DNA of 64,000 nucleotides from Yamagishiella unicocca (Eukaryota; Chlorophyta; Chlorophyceae; Chlamydomonadales; Volvocaceae): positions 1,674,001 to 1,738,000 of the forward strand of contig BDSL01000004.1 of the NCBI GenBank assembly GCA_003116995.1, written 5' to 3'. A model generated the notes under the pieces. That model worked only from the letters and a program-made list of their open reading frames with translations, had not been told where the DNA came from and ran no database searches. Shown here piece after piece: positions 21,701 through 32,677 of this stretch. The stretch's first letter is position 1; every line of letters starts with the position of its first letter. The position numbers were made by a program, and so were the translations under genes.

Positions 21701-22800
21701 TGCGCGATTCGCTGGTGCAGGGAGGGGAGGAGAAGACACATAAGCAGCAAGGCATGGTTGCAGATGTCCTTCAGGACACAGATTCTGTGCAGCCAGCCTG
21801 AACGGCCCCCCGCCGACCCCGCCCCCCGCAGGTCAATGACCGCTTCTCCGCCGACCTCAACGCCTACCTGGCCGGCGGCCAGCGCGGCATGCTCTCCGCA
21901 GTCGCCACCCGCCTCACCGGATCCGCCGACCTCTTCGCCGCACGTTGGGACGCCGGCCTGCCCGGCGGCCTGGCGGCCGGCCGCCGCCCCGCCTTCGGCC
22001 TCAACGCCGTGGCGCCGCTGGGTGACCAGCCGCTACAGGCCGCCATCGCCGCCTCCACCGGTAACAGCGACGAGTACCGGGCCGAAGCGATCGCGCGCGC
22101 CCTCCTGGTGGCGCAGTTCGTGTCGGCTGGGCAGCCCCTGGTGGCGGCGTCCACGCTGTCCCGCGCCGGCACCGCGCAACTGGCCGCGGCGCTGGCGGCG
22201 GTGCGCAGCGGCTACCGTGCGCTGCTCTGCCCTCCGTCGCTGACGTCAGCGGAGCGGGAGCTGACGTGGCTGTCGCCGTACGGCGGCGGCGGCGAGCCGG
22301 ACTGGGCCGCCGCCAACCCCGACTCGTACGCAAACGTGCTCGTCCTGACGATTGGCGGCGGCGCCGCCAGGCCTGGGCACATGCTGGCGGCGGTCTTCAA
22401 CCCCAGCGGCGAGCCGTACACGGTGACGCTGCCGCAGCCGCCGAGCGGCGCCTGCTGGCGGTTGTTGGTTGATACTTCGCGGCCGGCGCCCGCGGTACAG
22501 GCGCCGGGGGCCGTCAGCCTGGGAGTCGTGCTGTCTGCTTCGGATCAGGGCTCGTACGGCATGGGGTCGTACGGCGTTGTACTGCTGGACGCTGTGCCAC
22601 TTCCGGGGACAGAGGCAGCCGCGGCGACGGACATGGCGGCTGCGCCGGCGGCACGGCCGATGGCGCGGTCGGTGGCGGCAAAGGCGGCGGCGACGGCGCC
22701 GGCTGCCGCGGGGCGTGTGGCGGCGCCGCCGCCGGGGTACGGCTTGTCGCCCGCGGCCGCCGCGGCGTCAGGCGGCAAGCTGCCGCCGTCGCTGGCGTAA
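15782..22800 (+). CDS. ISA2: Isoamylase-type starch debranching enzyme, ISA2-like non-catalytic subunit
   Basis: ISA2 partners with catalytic ISA1 in the plastid to trim pre-amylopectin. Exons: 15782-15805, 16046-16381, 16663-16769, 17426-17622, 17874-18148, 18480-18545, 18698-18752, 18999-19180, 19774-19867, 20104-20163, 20405-20625, 20765-20853, 20990-21125, 21361-21519, 21832-22800; total 989 residues, all phases closed. The N-terminal about 100 residues are Ala/Ser-rich, like a chloroplast transit peptide. Isoamylase landmarks: LDPLTHRTGDVWH, HRGKYLGILDRVDHLKALGA, DPVLRNLKLIA and GFPHWGVWMQ. The catalytic regions are altered: 'DVVxNH' is VEFCVTAEGG, 'GFRFDLA' is EGFCVINAEN (nucleophile Asp lost), and 'IAEPWD' is IAAVSNPA (acid Glu lost). 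The same kinds of loss define plant ISA2. The first 8-residue exon was chosen because the next exon has no in-frame ATG and is preceded by a good acceptor; this is the weakest part of the model. The last ~70 residues are Ala/Pro-rich. Confidence 0.87.
16899..17129. repeat. 21-bp minisatellite, 11 copies, in an ISA2 intron
   Basis: Eleven head-to-tail copies of TGGGTCGGTCATCGACTGAT+G, with few substitutions, lie in the intron between 16769 and 17426. Because 21 is a multiple of 3 and the unit has no stop codon, frames stay open on both strands, but these are not genes. There are no spacers, so it is not a CRISPR array. Confidence 0.95.
18203..18330. repeat. (GGT)n tract in an ISA2 intron
   Basis: About 125 bp of GGT repeats with GAT and GGG interruptions lie between the exons ending at 18148 and starting at 18480. 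Confidence 0.95.
18966..18990 (+). mobile_element. Dispersed intronic repeat B, copy 2
   Basis: ATTACCGGTTCTTTTGTGTA followed by a run of C ends eight bases before the acceptor of the ISA2 exon at 18999. It is a shortened relative of the copies at 3803 and 52889. Confidence 0.5.
19240..19306 (+). mobile_element. Dispersed element A, full copy with target-site duplication
   Basis: A 67-bp insertion, starting TTCGAGGGAGACCCGTGGAT and ending TGAGATGCATGGTGGA, is bounded by the 9-bp direct repeat GAACGGGGC at 19231-19239 and 19307-19315. It lies in the ISA2 intron between 19180 and 19774. Confidence 0.72.
19709..19743 (-). mobile_element. Dispersed element A, truncated copy with target-site duplication
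   Basis: A 35-bp piece matching, in reverse orientation, the left half of element A (AAGGAAGACCCGTGTACGAC, then AGGAAAACCGTCT). It is bounded by the 13-bp direct repeat ACCTCCCGCGACT at 19696-19708 and 19744-19756. It is in the same ISA2 intron as the copy at 19240 but in opposite orientation. The shorter length with an intact flanking duplication suggests it inserted already truncated. Confidence 0.7.
19868..19890 (+). mobile_element. Dispersed element A, left-end fragment at an intron donor
   Basis: The ISA2 intron that starts at 19868 begins GTAGGTTGCAAGGAAAACCC, so the element's left end starts three to four bases into the intron. The rest of the element is not recognisable. Confidence 0.4.
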
Positions 22801-25081
22801 TCAAGACGGTTGGCAGCACGGGGATCCGGGGCAGCTGAGCTACAGGCCCCGTTCCCCGTCGATGGGGAATGTCCAGGGAGGGCAACGTGAGTGCACACCT
22901 ACCAAGCACCTGCCAGGACTGAATCCGGTGGTTTGCGACCAGGGGATGCAGGGGGCCTCGGTCATGGGGCGCTTCTGGTCGTTGAGTCCCTCATCATCGC
23001 TTCGTCGAGTCCCTCATCGTCCCTAGGCACGCAGATGCAGCAGCAGCAGTGGCAGCAGCAGCAGGGCGCTGTGGTGGTTCCCAACGGCGGTTGCGGCGGC
23101 GCTGGCAGTGGGCTGGAGGTCGGTGATTTGTTAGGTAGGTGGCCTTGCCTCTCAGAGTTTCGTACGACGTGCTATGCGTCTCGTTGTGCGTTGGGAGGGC
23201 TGCGGAGCGCAGGCGTCGTATGTACGCAGCTGTTGGGTGCGCTAGGCTGCAGGGGAGTGATGCGCCCGGGCGACAGTAAGTGAACCGGAAGTGTGCACGG
23301 TCCCCTGGGATAGGGGGCTGGGAGGAGGGGTGGCCGCATTGATAGGGGGCTGGGAGGAGGGGTGGCAACCCTGAGCCAACGCATTGATAGGGGGCTGGGA
23401 GGAGGGGTGGTAACCCTGAGCCAACGCATTGATAGGGGGCTGGGAGGAGGGGTGGCAACCCTGAGCCAACGCATTGATGACGGCGAGGAGAGATGGGTGA
23501 GGGCAAGCACGGTGGACTGCTGACGTGCCCACAGCTTTGGCGCGGCCCGGTCCACCATTTTGGCGAGAGATGGGCTTTCGGAGATTTCATGGTCCTGAGA
23601 AACGGGCCTCCTGGGCCGCCTAGGTGATGTACGACATTGTGTGGTGGCACTGCGCACGTGGTGCTGCTGTTGCATGCCTTATGGATGTCTATGCCAGGTG
23701 GGGGGATGTCTAGCGCAGTGAGGCTTCCTCGCGCCTGCCAGGGCCTGCTGTCGGCTGGGGGGGCCGGTAATGGTTTCGTGCCACTGTCTGGAGAAGGACA
23801 GCCATCCGATCAGCCGCGAGCCAGGGCACACTGCATGCCGTCCGTGATCTTGAAGGTGATGTTGGGTGTTGTACCGCGTAGAGAAGGAACTCAGGCAGCT
23901 GCGCGGGATGCAGTAGTGCTGCTCGCTGGTGAAGGGGTTGATGGCGGCCACCCCTTAAAATGTTTTGCTCAGAGCGAGGGGAGGATTCGATACCTCACCC
24001 CAAGGTCTGCCTCGTCTCCGCATTTGTGCCAGATCAATTAAGCCGCGAAGATCCACATTACAACAGAGCGTGTGTATCAAATTGACTAGCGTGTAGGGCG
24101 CGTGTCGCAGTACTTGCACTGTGGTTTCGGCGCGCCGCTTACGGTACTACTGAGGCGGCGGAACTCCCTTGGCGTCGCTGTGAGGAGGCGGGGAGGCGTC
24201 AGCTGTGCGGCAGCGAGAGTGAAAGTGTGATCCCCTGGTGATCGAAATATGGTTGGAGCCTACCGAGAACGTTGTACGCCAACAGTTCGCTCTAACCGAA
24301 AACCTTTGTCCTGCATCTGGCGCCGCGCCTTACGAAGAGCTTCCCCCTGGCGTAAGACCCATTTGAGGATCCGAGAACCTTAGGCGGCTTGGGAGACCAC
24401 CGGAAGTGCATCTCTCCCCAGGCAAGCAACCAGGCGCATCCGCGCAGGATAACCGCGCTGGATGCGGGCGATAGTTGTGTCCTGGCGCCGCCTCACATTG
24501 ATGTCAAACACATGGCGCCTGTCATGCCTTCAGGTATATCAACATAGCGACAAGCAGCGCGGTGGGCAGATCTGAGACATGCGAAAACAGGCCAGAATGG
24601 AATGTCGTTCCTTGATCGTGGGCGCTATTTCTGCGAAGAAGCGAGCGCTTGGGGTGCGGGGACGTGTAGGGCGGGTAGGGTGGGTGTCGTGCGGGACAAT
24701 GGATGAAAGGGACTAGGGGCATTAGATGGAAGCCATGCGCCCACACTGCCTTCATTGTTGACATTGAGAGGATGTTGTTGGAAGCCTCCAGGTTGGCGAA
24801 ATGCAGAATCCGATTTCTAGGTATCGTTCGCCGCTACTTGTTGTTCGCACATCATGGAATGATATTCAGGAGACAGGTACTATTAGGTCCACATGAACAC
24901 TGGGCGCCATAGCTAAGTTGCACTGCGCGTCGCTAATACTCAAGAATTGTTTGCAGAATGGCGGCTCCCAGCGTGAACGGGACTATTAGGAATAGAGGCA
25001 TGCATAACACTCTATGTATCGGTATGTATCGTGAAATGTAAACTGCCCAAACATATTGATCGACAGCGACTTCGTAAATCA
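22801..25081. other. ISA2 3' flank and intergenic region
   Basis: About 2.3 kb without a supported gene. A CAG-rich stretch lies at about 23035-23065, and a 45-bp minisatellite lies at 23310-23478. GC content falls toward 25,000. The 69-codon frame at 24703-24912 has no motif I recognise and no exon-like partners. Confidence 0.4.
23310..23478. repeat. 45-bp minisatellite
   Basis: About three and a half copies of a 45-bp unit containing GATAGGGGGCTGGGAGGAGG and AACCCTGAGCCAACGCATT. Copies are almost identical, so the array is young. Confidence 0.9.
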
Positions 25082-25091
25082 ACCCACCATC
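25082..25091 (+). promoter_or_regulatory. USE-like element upstream of the first U5 gene
   Basis: ACCCACCATC ends 66 nt before the conserved AGCGCTGAG at the start of the U5 gene. The same 10-mer occurs upstream of the second U5 gene at nearly the same distance (67 nt), although the surrounding upstream DNA is otherwise different. Position and sequence resemble the plant snRNA upstream sequence element (RTCCCACATCG at about -70). Confidence 0.6.
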
Positions 25092-25156
25092 GTGCGGTGG
25101 TCAACAAGCAATTTTTGACCCGAGGTACTATGAGCGAAGGTTTCTGCGTTAGATAA

Positions 25157-25265
25157 AGCGCTGAGCAGCCCACGATTCTCACATCTCTTTCGCCTTTTAC
25201 TAAAGAGATCAGCGAGTGCTGCTCACGAAGGCGCATATCTCAATCTTTGCAAGGCTTTTGCCTTC
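25157..25265 (+). ncRNA. U5: U5 spliceosomal snRNA, copy 1
   Basis: U5 snRNA holds exon ends during splicing. The invariant loop 1, CGCCTTTTACTAAAG, is present and closed by an 8-bp stem ATCTCTTT/AAAGAGAT. The basal stem GAGCAGC pairs with GCTGCTC. An Sm site AATCTTTG follows at 25242-25249, and then a terminal hairpin AAGGC-TTTT-GCCTT. The predicted length of about 109 nt fits U5. Ends are estimated from the structures. The apparent peptide frames on either strand are accidental. Confidence 0.93.
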
Positions 25266-27645
25266 ACCAAATAAATAAATGAACACTGTTACAATGTTGT
25301 CATTATAAACTGTCATACCTAGTCATAAATTCTACTATGAGCCGAATAGTCACGTCAATCCAGATCGGTTGTAAACATTCTTTGGGACAATGTCTATACC
25401 AGGCAATTCCCTGCGACCTTTCCGCAGATGCTTTGCAGCAATCGTAGTGTTAGTCGTGGTCTGAAATAATCATAATAAAATGCACCCGTTCCATCGTTTT
25501 CGCACAATGAAGCGCCTGATTGCAACGCCCAAGCGACCTCAAGATTGCACACTGGGCAACGTTCTTGACGTGCAATCATCACTCCGCAAGGCACAAATCC
25601 GGAGCATGTCTAAACCGCGCAGTGCATAATCCTAAGCACCAGACGAGTTCGTGACGAGCACATATCATGCTCTCGTGTTGCGGGCACTGCTGAACGGTGT
25701 TATTAAGACGGAGCGCGCATGCGCGCATGTGTTTTCCAAGATGTGGCGTGCGGAAGGGCAATAAAATCAGAACCCACCAGCTGCATACGCTTCACCTCTT
25801 GACGCCAGCCACGCAATGCAGAGGTACTGACCTCCAAACAGCGCCATCCAAACACACCACCACCAACTTTCCACGGTTCTTACTCCGCAGCATTACTCCG
25901 CGGCCGACAGCTCATCATCCCTGCGCCAGTGCCTGGTAAGCGGTCCCACATCGGCCCAGATGCGCTCCTGCATATACGGTATAGCGCAAGAGCTATGTGT
26001 CAGAAAATGCCGGCAGAGCGAGAGAGTAGAGAACGAAATGCCGACGGGGGTCAGAAGCCAGCGAGCAGCAAGGACTTCCTGGACCAGGTTCCTGGGTAAT
26101 GTCCACATAGACACTGACCGCATCCGCAGCCGACGACTCATCTTACCCGCGTCATGTTCTCTGGGACTCGGGTTCCACACGTCGCCGGGAGGCACGCGTC
26201 CCCAGAGCACACCGCCGCATACAGCCACCAGGGGGCGGCGGCAGCCTCATGGATGGGAGGGCGGGGAGGTTGGAGAGGCTCCAAGGGTGGCGGGTGAGAC
26301 AGCCCGTCTGCCGTCACGCGACTTGCCAGCCATGGCCGCAAAACACAGCATTCGATATAAAATGCAAATGAGCGTGTCCGTCGCCTTCCTGTCTGTCTAC
26401 TGTTCGCTGCACCGACATAGGGGCACTGGATCAAAACAGGGGGCAGTAGCAGTGACTAGGAAGCCCTGAGCAACCGAGCCCTGAACGCCACCGCTCCTCT
26501 CCTACCTCCTCTAACAGCCATGCACAAATACGGTACAATAAGCAAATGTCCTACAATGCAGCCCGGTCCTAGCACAACTATGATATCGGTCTAAGGCTGT
26601 GGGCTTCCAAGCTGAAGCAATCCTGGCCACATCACCCTAATGTTCATGCAAAAATCTCAAGTCCTGTAGTACCCCCTTTATTTTGCGATGAAGGCTCCAC
26701 ATGCTCTCGGCTATCTTCCCGACAAAACAGCCGGCGTTTGCTCCACAGCAAAAGTGCACAATGTCTTCTGACGGAGTTAAGGGACTCAGCTCAGCACAGG
26801 CTCGCATCGTGGATCCGAACCAGCAGCCCTCCCTCGAGCGTGTCTCCAGGAATGAAGTATTTAAATTTAGCTATAATACAGCGCATCGCCAAGCCTTGCC
26901 GTTGTATTTGCCGCTCTGCGCCAGCTGACGCCACGGTATACTGCGTGGGCGAGCTGTCGCCGCCACTACAGGTAGTGGCCGATGCTTGGGAACCGGGCGA
27001 GACCCGGCGGGTTGAGCTGCGAGGGCGGAACGCGAAACGATACCAGTACAGGCGGTGGGGCGCTGCCTTCCTTCAGGCTGCAGGCTTGCGGCAAGGCGCA
27101 TACCCCAGGTGGCTTCCTGCGCCCATAGGACCTCTCGCCGAGCCCATTTCCCAAAGCAACACCCACTCGCGCCGCCAGCAGGACCCTGCGCCGCCGTGCG
27201 CACGCTTGCAGCCATCCTATAGTCTGCGGTATCACCTTGCCGCTCGGCGCAATGCGGCATGACCCCAACCGTCCGAACAAGACCCGACGCGGGGCCTTAC
27301 CCCGAGACCCTACCTGGCTCACTTCTGTACGGGTCACGTGAAACTGGCACACTGGTGCTGGCTCGGTGCTGCCCGCGTCGTCGCCGCCGCCACCGCTGTG
27401 GCGCTGCGGGGAGCTCCTCCCGGTATGCCGGGCGAGTCCGCCGCCACCCAAGCCGAAGAGGTTAATCCGTCCTGCTGAGCAGCTGCCGAAACCTGCCCGC
27501 CTGCCGGCGGCCAGGTCCTGCTTCCATTCCACAATTTCATGTCCTCACCAACGATGTCGCTGACACCGGTTTATTGTTCTACTAGCTGATAATGCCCATG
27601 CCCATGCCCATGCCCATGCCTGTCCCGTGCTGCTGCTGCCCCTGG
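25266..27645. other. Intergenic, no gene seen
   Basis: About 2.4 kb between the U5 gene and the MYB stop codon. Several frames of 60-190 codons exist, but none shows conserved motifs or volvocine exon character. Part is relatively AT-rich (about 25,270-25,560 and 26,520-26,900). A (CCCATG)n hexanucleotide run lies at about 27595-27618, just after the MYB gene. Confidence 0.4.
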
Positions 27646-30414
27646 CTACTCATGCCCCGCCTGAGCCATGCCTGAGCCATGGCCTGTGACCCCTGATCCC
27701 AGCGCCGCCGCCACCGCCACCTGTCGGCGTATCCGCGCTGACAGCTCCTCGCCGGCGCCACGACTGCCCCCGCCGACACCGCCCTCGGGGCCTTCCCACG
27801 GCAGCAGACCCTTCGGCGTCAGGCCCGTGCCCAGCATGCCCGCACCCGCCAGAGGGTTGCCATACTGGTCGCTGTAGCTACCGCCCCCGGCGATCCCCGG
27901 TGGCGGCATATCAGTGGCATGACGGCTCAGGTGCTGCGCCGTGCCACTGTGCGCTGTTGATCCTCGCAGCGACGTGGGGTCGTCCTGGAACCACTGGAGC
28001 ACGTCGTGGAATTCAGCCATCGCATCGTCTGCGGTGCTGCCGGGGGAGATGAGATCCGGGAGGGCTGGGCCGCCCGCGGCCCTGTAGCGGCGGCGGGCAG
28101 CGGGCAGCGGCGGCGCGCCGGATCCCGACGTCAGGCGGGACCAGTTGGCGCGGTCGGCGCCGGTGCCGACATTGTCGTCGTCGTCATCGCCGTCGTCCGA
28201 GTCGATGTGGAGCGACCGCTGAGGCGGCGGTGGCGGATGCGGGTCGTTGAGCTCCCTGGCGAATTGGATCTCGCAGGGCGTGAGGAGGTCCTGCCGGCGG
28301 TGGTGACAGGGGCGGCAGTGAGGCAGCTGGCGGATGCACGTGGTGCCGCCAGACCGGTATCACATGCGGTGTGTGACTTTCATGCGCCCTTACTCTGCTT
28401 GTCCTGTTTATTGACACCTACGCGCCGGCGGCCACTCGCCATGTTGGCCCCTTATTTGGTCCGTATCCTCGAGACTTTATGGAACAAACCTTTCTACGCG
28501 CACACAAACACAAGACCAACACAAGGCATGCCGCGTGTGGAGGGCAAACAACGCGCTGCGCAGGGCTTCGGAGCCGTGTGCAGCTGCGGACCGCTCACCT
28601 TGAGCACCCGGATCTCGATGCCGTGCGCCGCTGCAGTCGGCGTCGGCGAGCCCTGGGCGGTCGGATCAGCGCTTGCCCCGTCCGGGATGCTGATCGTGAC
28701 GGGCAGCCGCTTGTGCGCCGCACCGCCGAACGAGAACGAGGCCCCGCTGACGCACCCCGTGTCGCGCCCATCCTCGCCCTTGCGAGCGTCGCTGCTGCGC
28801 GGCCGTTGTCGCATCGGCTGCTGCGCCTGCGTCTGCGCCTGCGGCTGTGCTGGCGTAGGCTGCTGGTCGGGATGCAACGCAGAGGCTACCTGCAGCTGCG
28901 CCGGCAGCCGTGGGGTGCTCGGCGTGCTGCCTGCCAGCTGCAGGGCGCTGCCACTGCCGGCCAGCGAGGGCCCCATGCCGTGCAACAGAGCTCTGCGCTT
29001 ACGCGGCAAGTCCGGCTCCGGCTGCTGGCGCTGGTGCTGCCCCTGTTGGTGCTGCTGGGAGGAGGATGCGTCGCCCAGCGGTCGCTGCGTAAGGCCCGGC
29101 GAGGCAGTGCGCACCGCGGCAGCTTCAGCAGCGCCGACAGGCGCAGGAGGCGGCGGCGGCGCCACGAGGGCCGTGGGGGCTGCGCGGGGGGGGCTGGTCG
29201 AGCCGCCGGCACCGGCGCCACCGCGCTTCAGCACCTCGGCGGCGGTGCCCAGGGACTCCTTGCTTCCCCGCGACGGCCTGGGGTTGGGCCGCTGGAAGAG
29301 CGGGGCCGGAGGACGTATGGCGGTGTCACCGGGGTCGTCGGAATAGTCCTCCGCATCCCCGCCGCTGTCGCTGGTGTCGCTGGAGTCCGACCGATGGCGC
29401 TTTCGGCCGCCTGCGCCAGAGCGCCGCGCGCCTGGCCGCGTGTCCCGTTTGGACAGCGCCGCATACCTGGGCCGTTGCGCGGGGATGGAAGCAAGGCGGA
29501 GGCAGGCACCCGTCTGTGACGCACGACAACGGACACGCTAGGGCGCGGTAGGAAGAAGAACACATGCTCGCCACGCTCTCCCAGAGCCTAGCAGGCAGGC
29601 ATAAGGTTGTGATGATGATGTGGGCTACCGCTTGGGCCGTACCGGGGAATGACGCACCGCTTAGGCCGTACTCCGCGTCCTGGGCGCCTCACGCCGCCAA
29701 AGCGCAACGAGCTAAGGCATCCTTTCAGGCGGTCTTACTAAGGGCGCTGACCTTGCCAACACCCCAGTCTTCCTCATCTCATGCCATCTGCGGCCCTGTC
29801 CGCACACCCTGATAGACCCACGGAGCGACGCACCACGAATCGACGCTGGTCACTCCTTACCTGTTTTTTACCGCGTTGTCTGTCCTTCCTCCCACCAATT
29901 TAGCTATTTCAGTCCACTTGTTGCCATGAATCCGGTGGCCTTCCATAAGGATACGGTCCTCCTGTATAGCATACGACTGCAGTGTGAGCCTGACGCCTGA
30001 AACCCCGTTCTCGGTCATCATACATATGCTTAAATATGTAAGGAGGATGATTGCGCGACAGATGATAGTGCATTATCCCCCAAGGCCCCTGGGTCCCCGT
30101 CAAGCATGAGCCATTGGGGCCTGGACCAGCATCACACTCCAAGCTTCCATACCCACATCGGCAGACCATCCTCCAGATTTGAGATCAGCATTTAGACAGT
30201 TCTTCCAGCGGCGTCGGCACTGCGCCATGGGAAGGGATGTCGAACACGTTCGACGACGGACAGGTTCGACTGCCCTATTCTCTGGACTAACCTGCTTGCT
30301 ACCCTTAGTTTTCAGTTTGGCAGCGATGACGCTCCATTGCTTAGGCCCATATTCCTTGACTAGCTGCCGAAGTAATGCATCCTCACGGTCGGTCCAGCTG
30401 CCCTTGATCGGCAT
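27646..30414 (-). CDS. R2R3-MYB transcription factor
   Basis: Nuclear DNA-binding regulator. Exons, in transcript order: 30414-30292, 30219-30157, 29961-29861, 29466-28599, 28290-27646; phases close and give 599 residues. Repeat R2 (about residues 4-53) starts KGSWTDREDALLRQLVKEYG with W...W spacing and GSKQCRRRWKNCLN. R3 (about 54-105) contains GGWSADEDRILMEGHRIHGN, KWTEIAKLVGGRTDNAVKNR and YAALSKR. After the DNA-binding domain comes an acidic Ser/Asp stretch (SDSSDTSDSGGDAEDYSDD), long Pro/Gln-rich regions, a basic LPRKRR patch that could be a nuclear signal, and a Gly-rich C-terminus. The ATG at 30414 is the first after an in-frame GTG. It starts directly before R2, so there is no R1 repeat. 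The target genes cannot be told from sequence. Confidence 0.88.
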
Positions 30415-31170
30415 CGCAGACACTTTGGTTGACCGGTCTCACAAGGACTGCTTGTCGGCAATCCTAGCTGTTTTGTGAAAGGGTAGCTGCCGACGGCCCC
30501 AATAGAGTAAGGTGTCTGACAAGGACGCAACGGTTTTTATCACGGTTAACGTGCTGTGACGGTCATCCCCAGGGCTGAGCTTTCGTTAAATGAAAACCTG
30601 CTTTAAAGGTGTCAGCGCGTGTCAAAATAACCACTCCATTCTGAAAAGCTACCTCAGGACAACACCAGAATGCGGCCGGCGGGTCATGAATTCACGACGA
30701 TCATTTAAGTATTGAGCGTTCTAACATAGTATCTCGTGCGGGCAGCTAGGGTTGGGGCGCGGCCGAGTACATCATACCGTACCGCAGTGGCCGCTACCAT
30801 GAACCGGCCAACACGCTGGCCCTTCTTCACCGCTGTACAAGTTAGGGCCAGGCATACGGCTTATCGAAATTTGTGTGAACGGCGGCCTCGTGCTACAGTA
30901 TACTATGCAAAGCGATGTCGGGTCCGCGTAGCTACGTGTAACTGCGTGTTCCCCCCTCCTGCCCGGTTTTGGAAAAGAAGTCGGCCCGGTTATGCTCCAT
31001 GAGAATAAGATGTATGGATGTTCCTAGGCAGGAGGAGCCCAATTCGTTCCGGGGCAAAATTTGAATTTTGATTTTGGTGAGGAGCGGGTGGACCCGGATC
31101 ATCGATGCGCACGCGTGGGTAAAGTGTAGGTTACACATGTTTGTACAAATCATTAATAATTTCATGGGAG
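30415..31170. other. MYB upstream region
   Basis: About 750 bp, moderately AT-rich, between the MYB start codon and the 3' end of the second U5 gene. It must contain the MYB promoter and 5' UTR. No named motif was recognised. Confidence 0.4.
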
Positions 31171-31281
31171 GAAGGCAAAAAGCCTTTCAAAGATTGATAT
31201 ATGCGCCTTCGTGAGCCGCACTCGCTGATCTCTTTAGTAAAAGGCGAAAGAGATATGAGAATCGTGGGCGGCTCAGCGCTA
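31171..31281 (-). ncRNA. U5: U5 spliceosomal snRNA, copy 2
   Basis: Read on the minus strand, this copy has the same loop 1 (CGCCTTTTACTAAAG), the same 8-bp closing stem, an Sm site AATCTTTG at 31195-31188, and a terminal hairpin AAGGC-TTTTT-GCCTT. The basal stem is GAGCCGC/GCGGCTC, against GAGCAGC/GCTGCTC in copy 1: an A-U pair replaced by C-G on both sides at once. That covariation shows the stem is under selection. Length is about 111 nt. The gene points toward copy 1 across the MYB gene. Confidence 0.93.
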
Positions 31282-31346
31282 TTTACACATTACTCACTGT
31301 CATCACACCAGGCGGCGCATTCAAGATGCCTTCTTAGATTGAGGTT

Positions 31347-31356
31347 GATGGTGGGT
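31347..31356 (-). promoter_or_regulatory. USE-like element upstream of the second U5 gene
   Basis: On the minus strand this is ACCCACCATC, identical to the element at 25082-25091 and placed 67 nt before the conserved AGCGCTGAG of the gene. No TATA-like box is evident between it and the gene. Confidence 0.6.
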
Positions 31357-32390
31357 CGGCATTCTGAGTCACCGCAGCGTGTACGGCAAAAACAAAGGTC
31401 CGAAACGCAATCGCACGCGTGCACCTGAGAAGCCCACACCCTGACCTCATATTGTTACCGTTCAGAGCAAACCGGAGAGCGACCGGGATCCAGATCCAAG
31501 GGCAGCATGCGCTTACATGTCGCCTCACACAGCCCAACACCAAGCCTCCAGCAGTGTTGCGCACCAAAACCTCGCTGTCCCTCCCTGATACCCACCACCG
31601 CCGACTGGGGCGAACGCATCAACGATGATGCGTCTTACACGCACCGTGGGCTACGCAGGCGCAGGTGCTTCCAGAAGAAGGGGCTCTCCTACGGCTCACC
31701 ATCAACCGTGTATTGCTGCCTATCGAGCCAACAGCCCCGCCCCTTTCCTAGACGGCGCATGCTCGCCTTGACTTCCTGCCCTGCATGCCCCTCCCATGCA
31801 TGCCCCTCAAGCTGCCGTACGCACTGCATCTACCAGATCCAGTGGTACGCGCCACCGCCAGTCCGTTGCCCGTCTATCAGGGGTTCATTGAGGACATGGG
31901 GCCGGGCAGCATGCAATGAGCCGCAAGCCTGCAGACGTCCCTCCCTCCGCACGTTCCTGTCACACTCGTATCCTCAAGCACCAGAACGTGAACAGCAAGG
32001 ACACAGCACGTGCCCCGTTGGACTACCTTCTGTTCACGGTCTGTCGTTCGCGGCTACCACTCTCCATGGCCTCACAGGCATAGTGGGCCAACGAATAAGC
32101 CAGGTACTGGTACCTGGCGGTTACCGACGGTTGTACCATGCGTCATACACGAATCGGTACACATTAGCCCATCACCAGCCAAATATCATACATCACAGGA
32201 ATACGGTCACACAGACATGTACAAGGCGTGCAGCCGCGCGGCCCGCACGTTGCCTGCCACGCTGGGCCTATGACCCGTGGGTCCCGGACCCTTTCATGCC
32301 CGTGCATTCCCCGGCCAGCCCAATTACGGTAGATTTCAATGGATTAACGACGGACTCACCGCCCCTTATACGTTATTGTTATATTGCCCC

Positions 32391-32395
32391 TTACA
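32391..32395 (-). terminator. Possible TGTAA polyadenylation signal of TTLL9
   Basis: TGTAA, the usual volvocine polyadenylation signal, lies on the minus strand 388 nt after the TTLL9 stop codon. Five-base motifs occur by chance, so this is only suggestive. Confidence 0.35.
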
Positions 32396-32497
32396 CCGAG
32401 GCAGGCGCGGTGCCACCATGACGTCACAGCGCCCGTGGGGCTGCCGCTGCGACCAGTATGCCATCCTTCTCACACACATCCCGCTGCAGCTGTTGTC

Positions 32498-32677
32498 AGC
32501 TGCGGCAAGAACAGCCGCACCCACCGCCCCTCACCACACCATGGCGACAGCCTCCCTGGAGCATCAGCGGAGCCGCTTCCCACCAACAGCTGCGGCAAGA
32601 ACAGCCACACCCACCGCCCCTCACCACACCATGGCGACAGCCTCCCTGGAGCATCAGCGGAGCCGCTTCCCACCTAC
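32498..32677. repeat. 90-bp direct duplication in the TTLL9 3' UTR
   Basis: Two adjacent 90-bp copies, each starting AGCTGCGGCAAGAACAGCC and containing ACCATGGCGACAGCCTCCC, differ at very few positions. Confidence 0.9.

Noticed and set aside
15782..22800. Active pullulanase or catalytic isoamylase
   Set aside because: Isoamylase landmarks are clear, but the catalytic Asp, Glu and His positions are replaced, as in ISA2 regulatory subunits.
25012..25236. A small protein gene duplicated at 31201-31428
   Set aside because: The shared peptide (LISLVKGERD) is the antisense reading of U5 snRNA loop 1; the real feature is the snRNA.
28006..29519. Long plus-strand genes opposite the MYB gene
   Set aside because: They are antisense shadows of the MYB coding exons, whose minus-strand frame has the MYB domains and closed splice phases.
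31507..32421. A 300-codon gene on the plus strand
   Set aside because: No conserved motif, mixed codon use and no exon-like borders. The right end overlaps the TTLL9 3' UTR.
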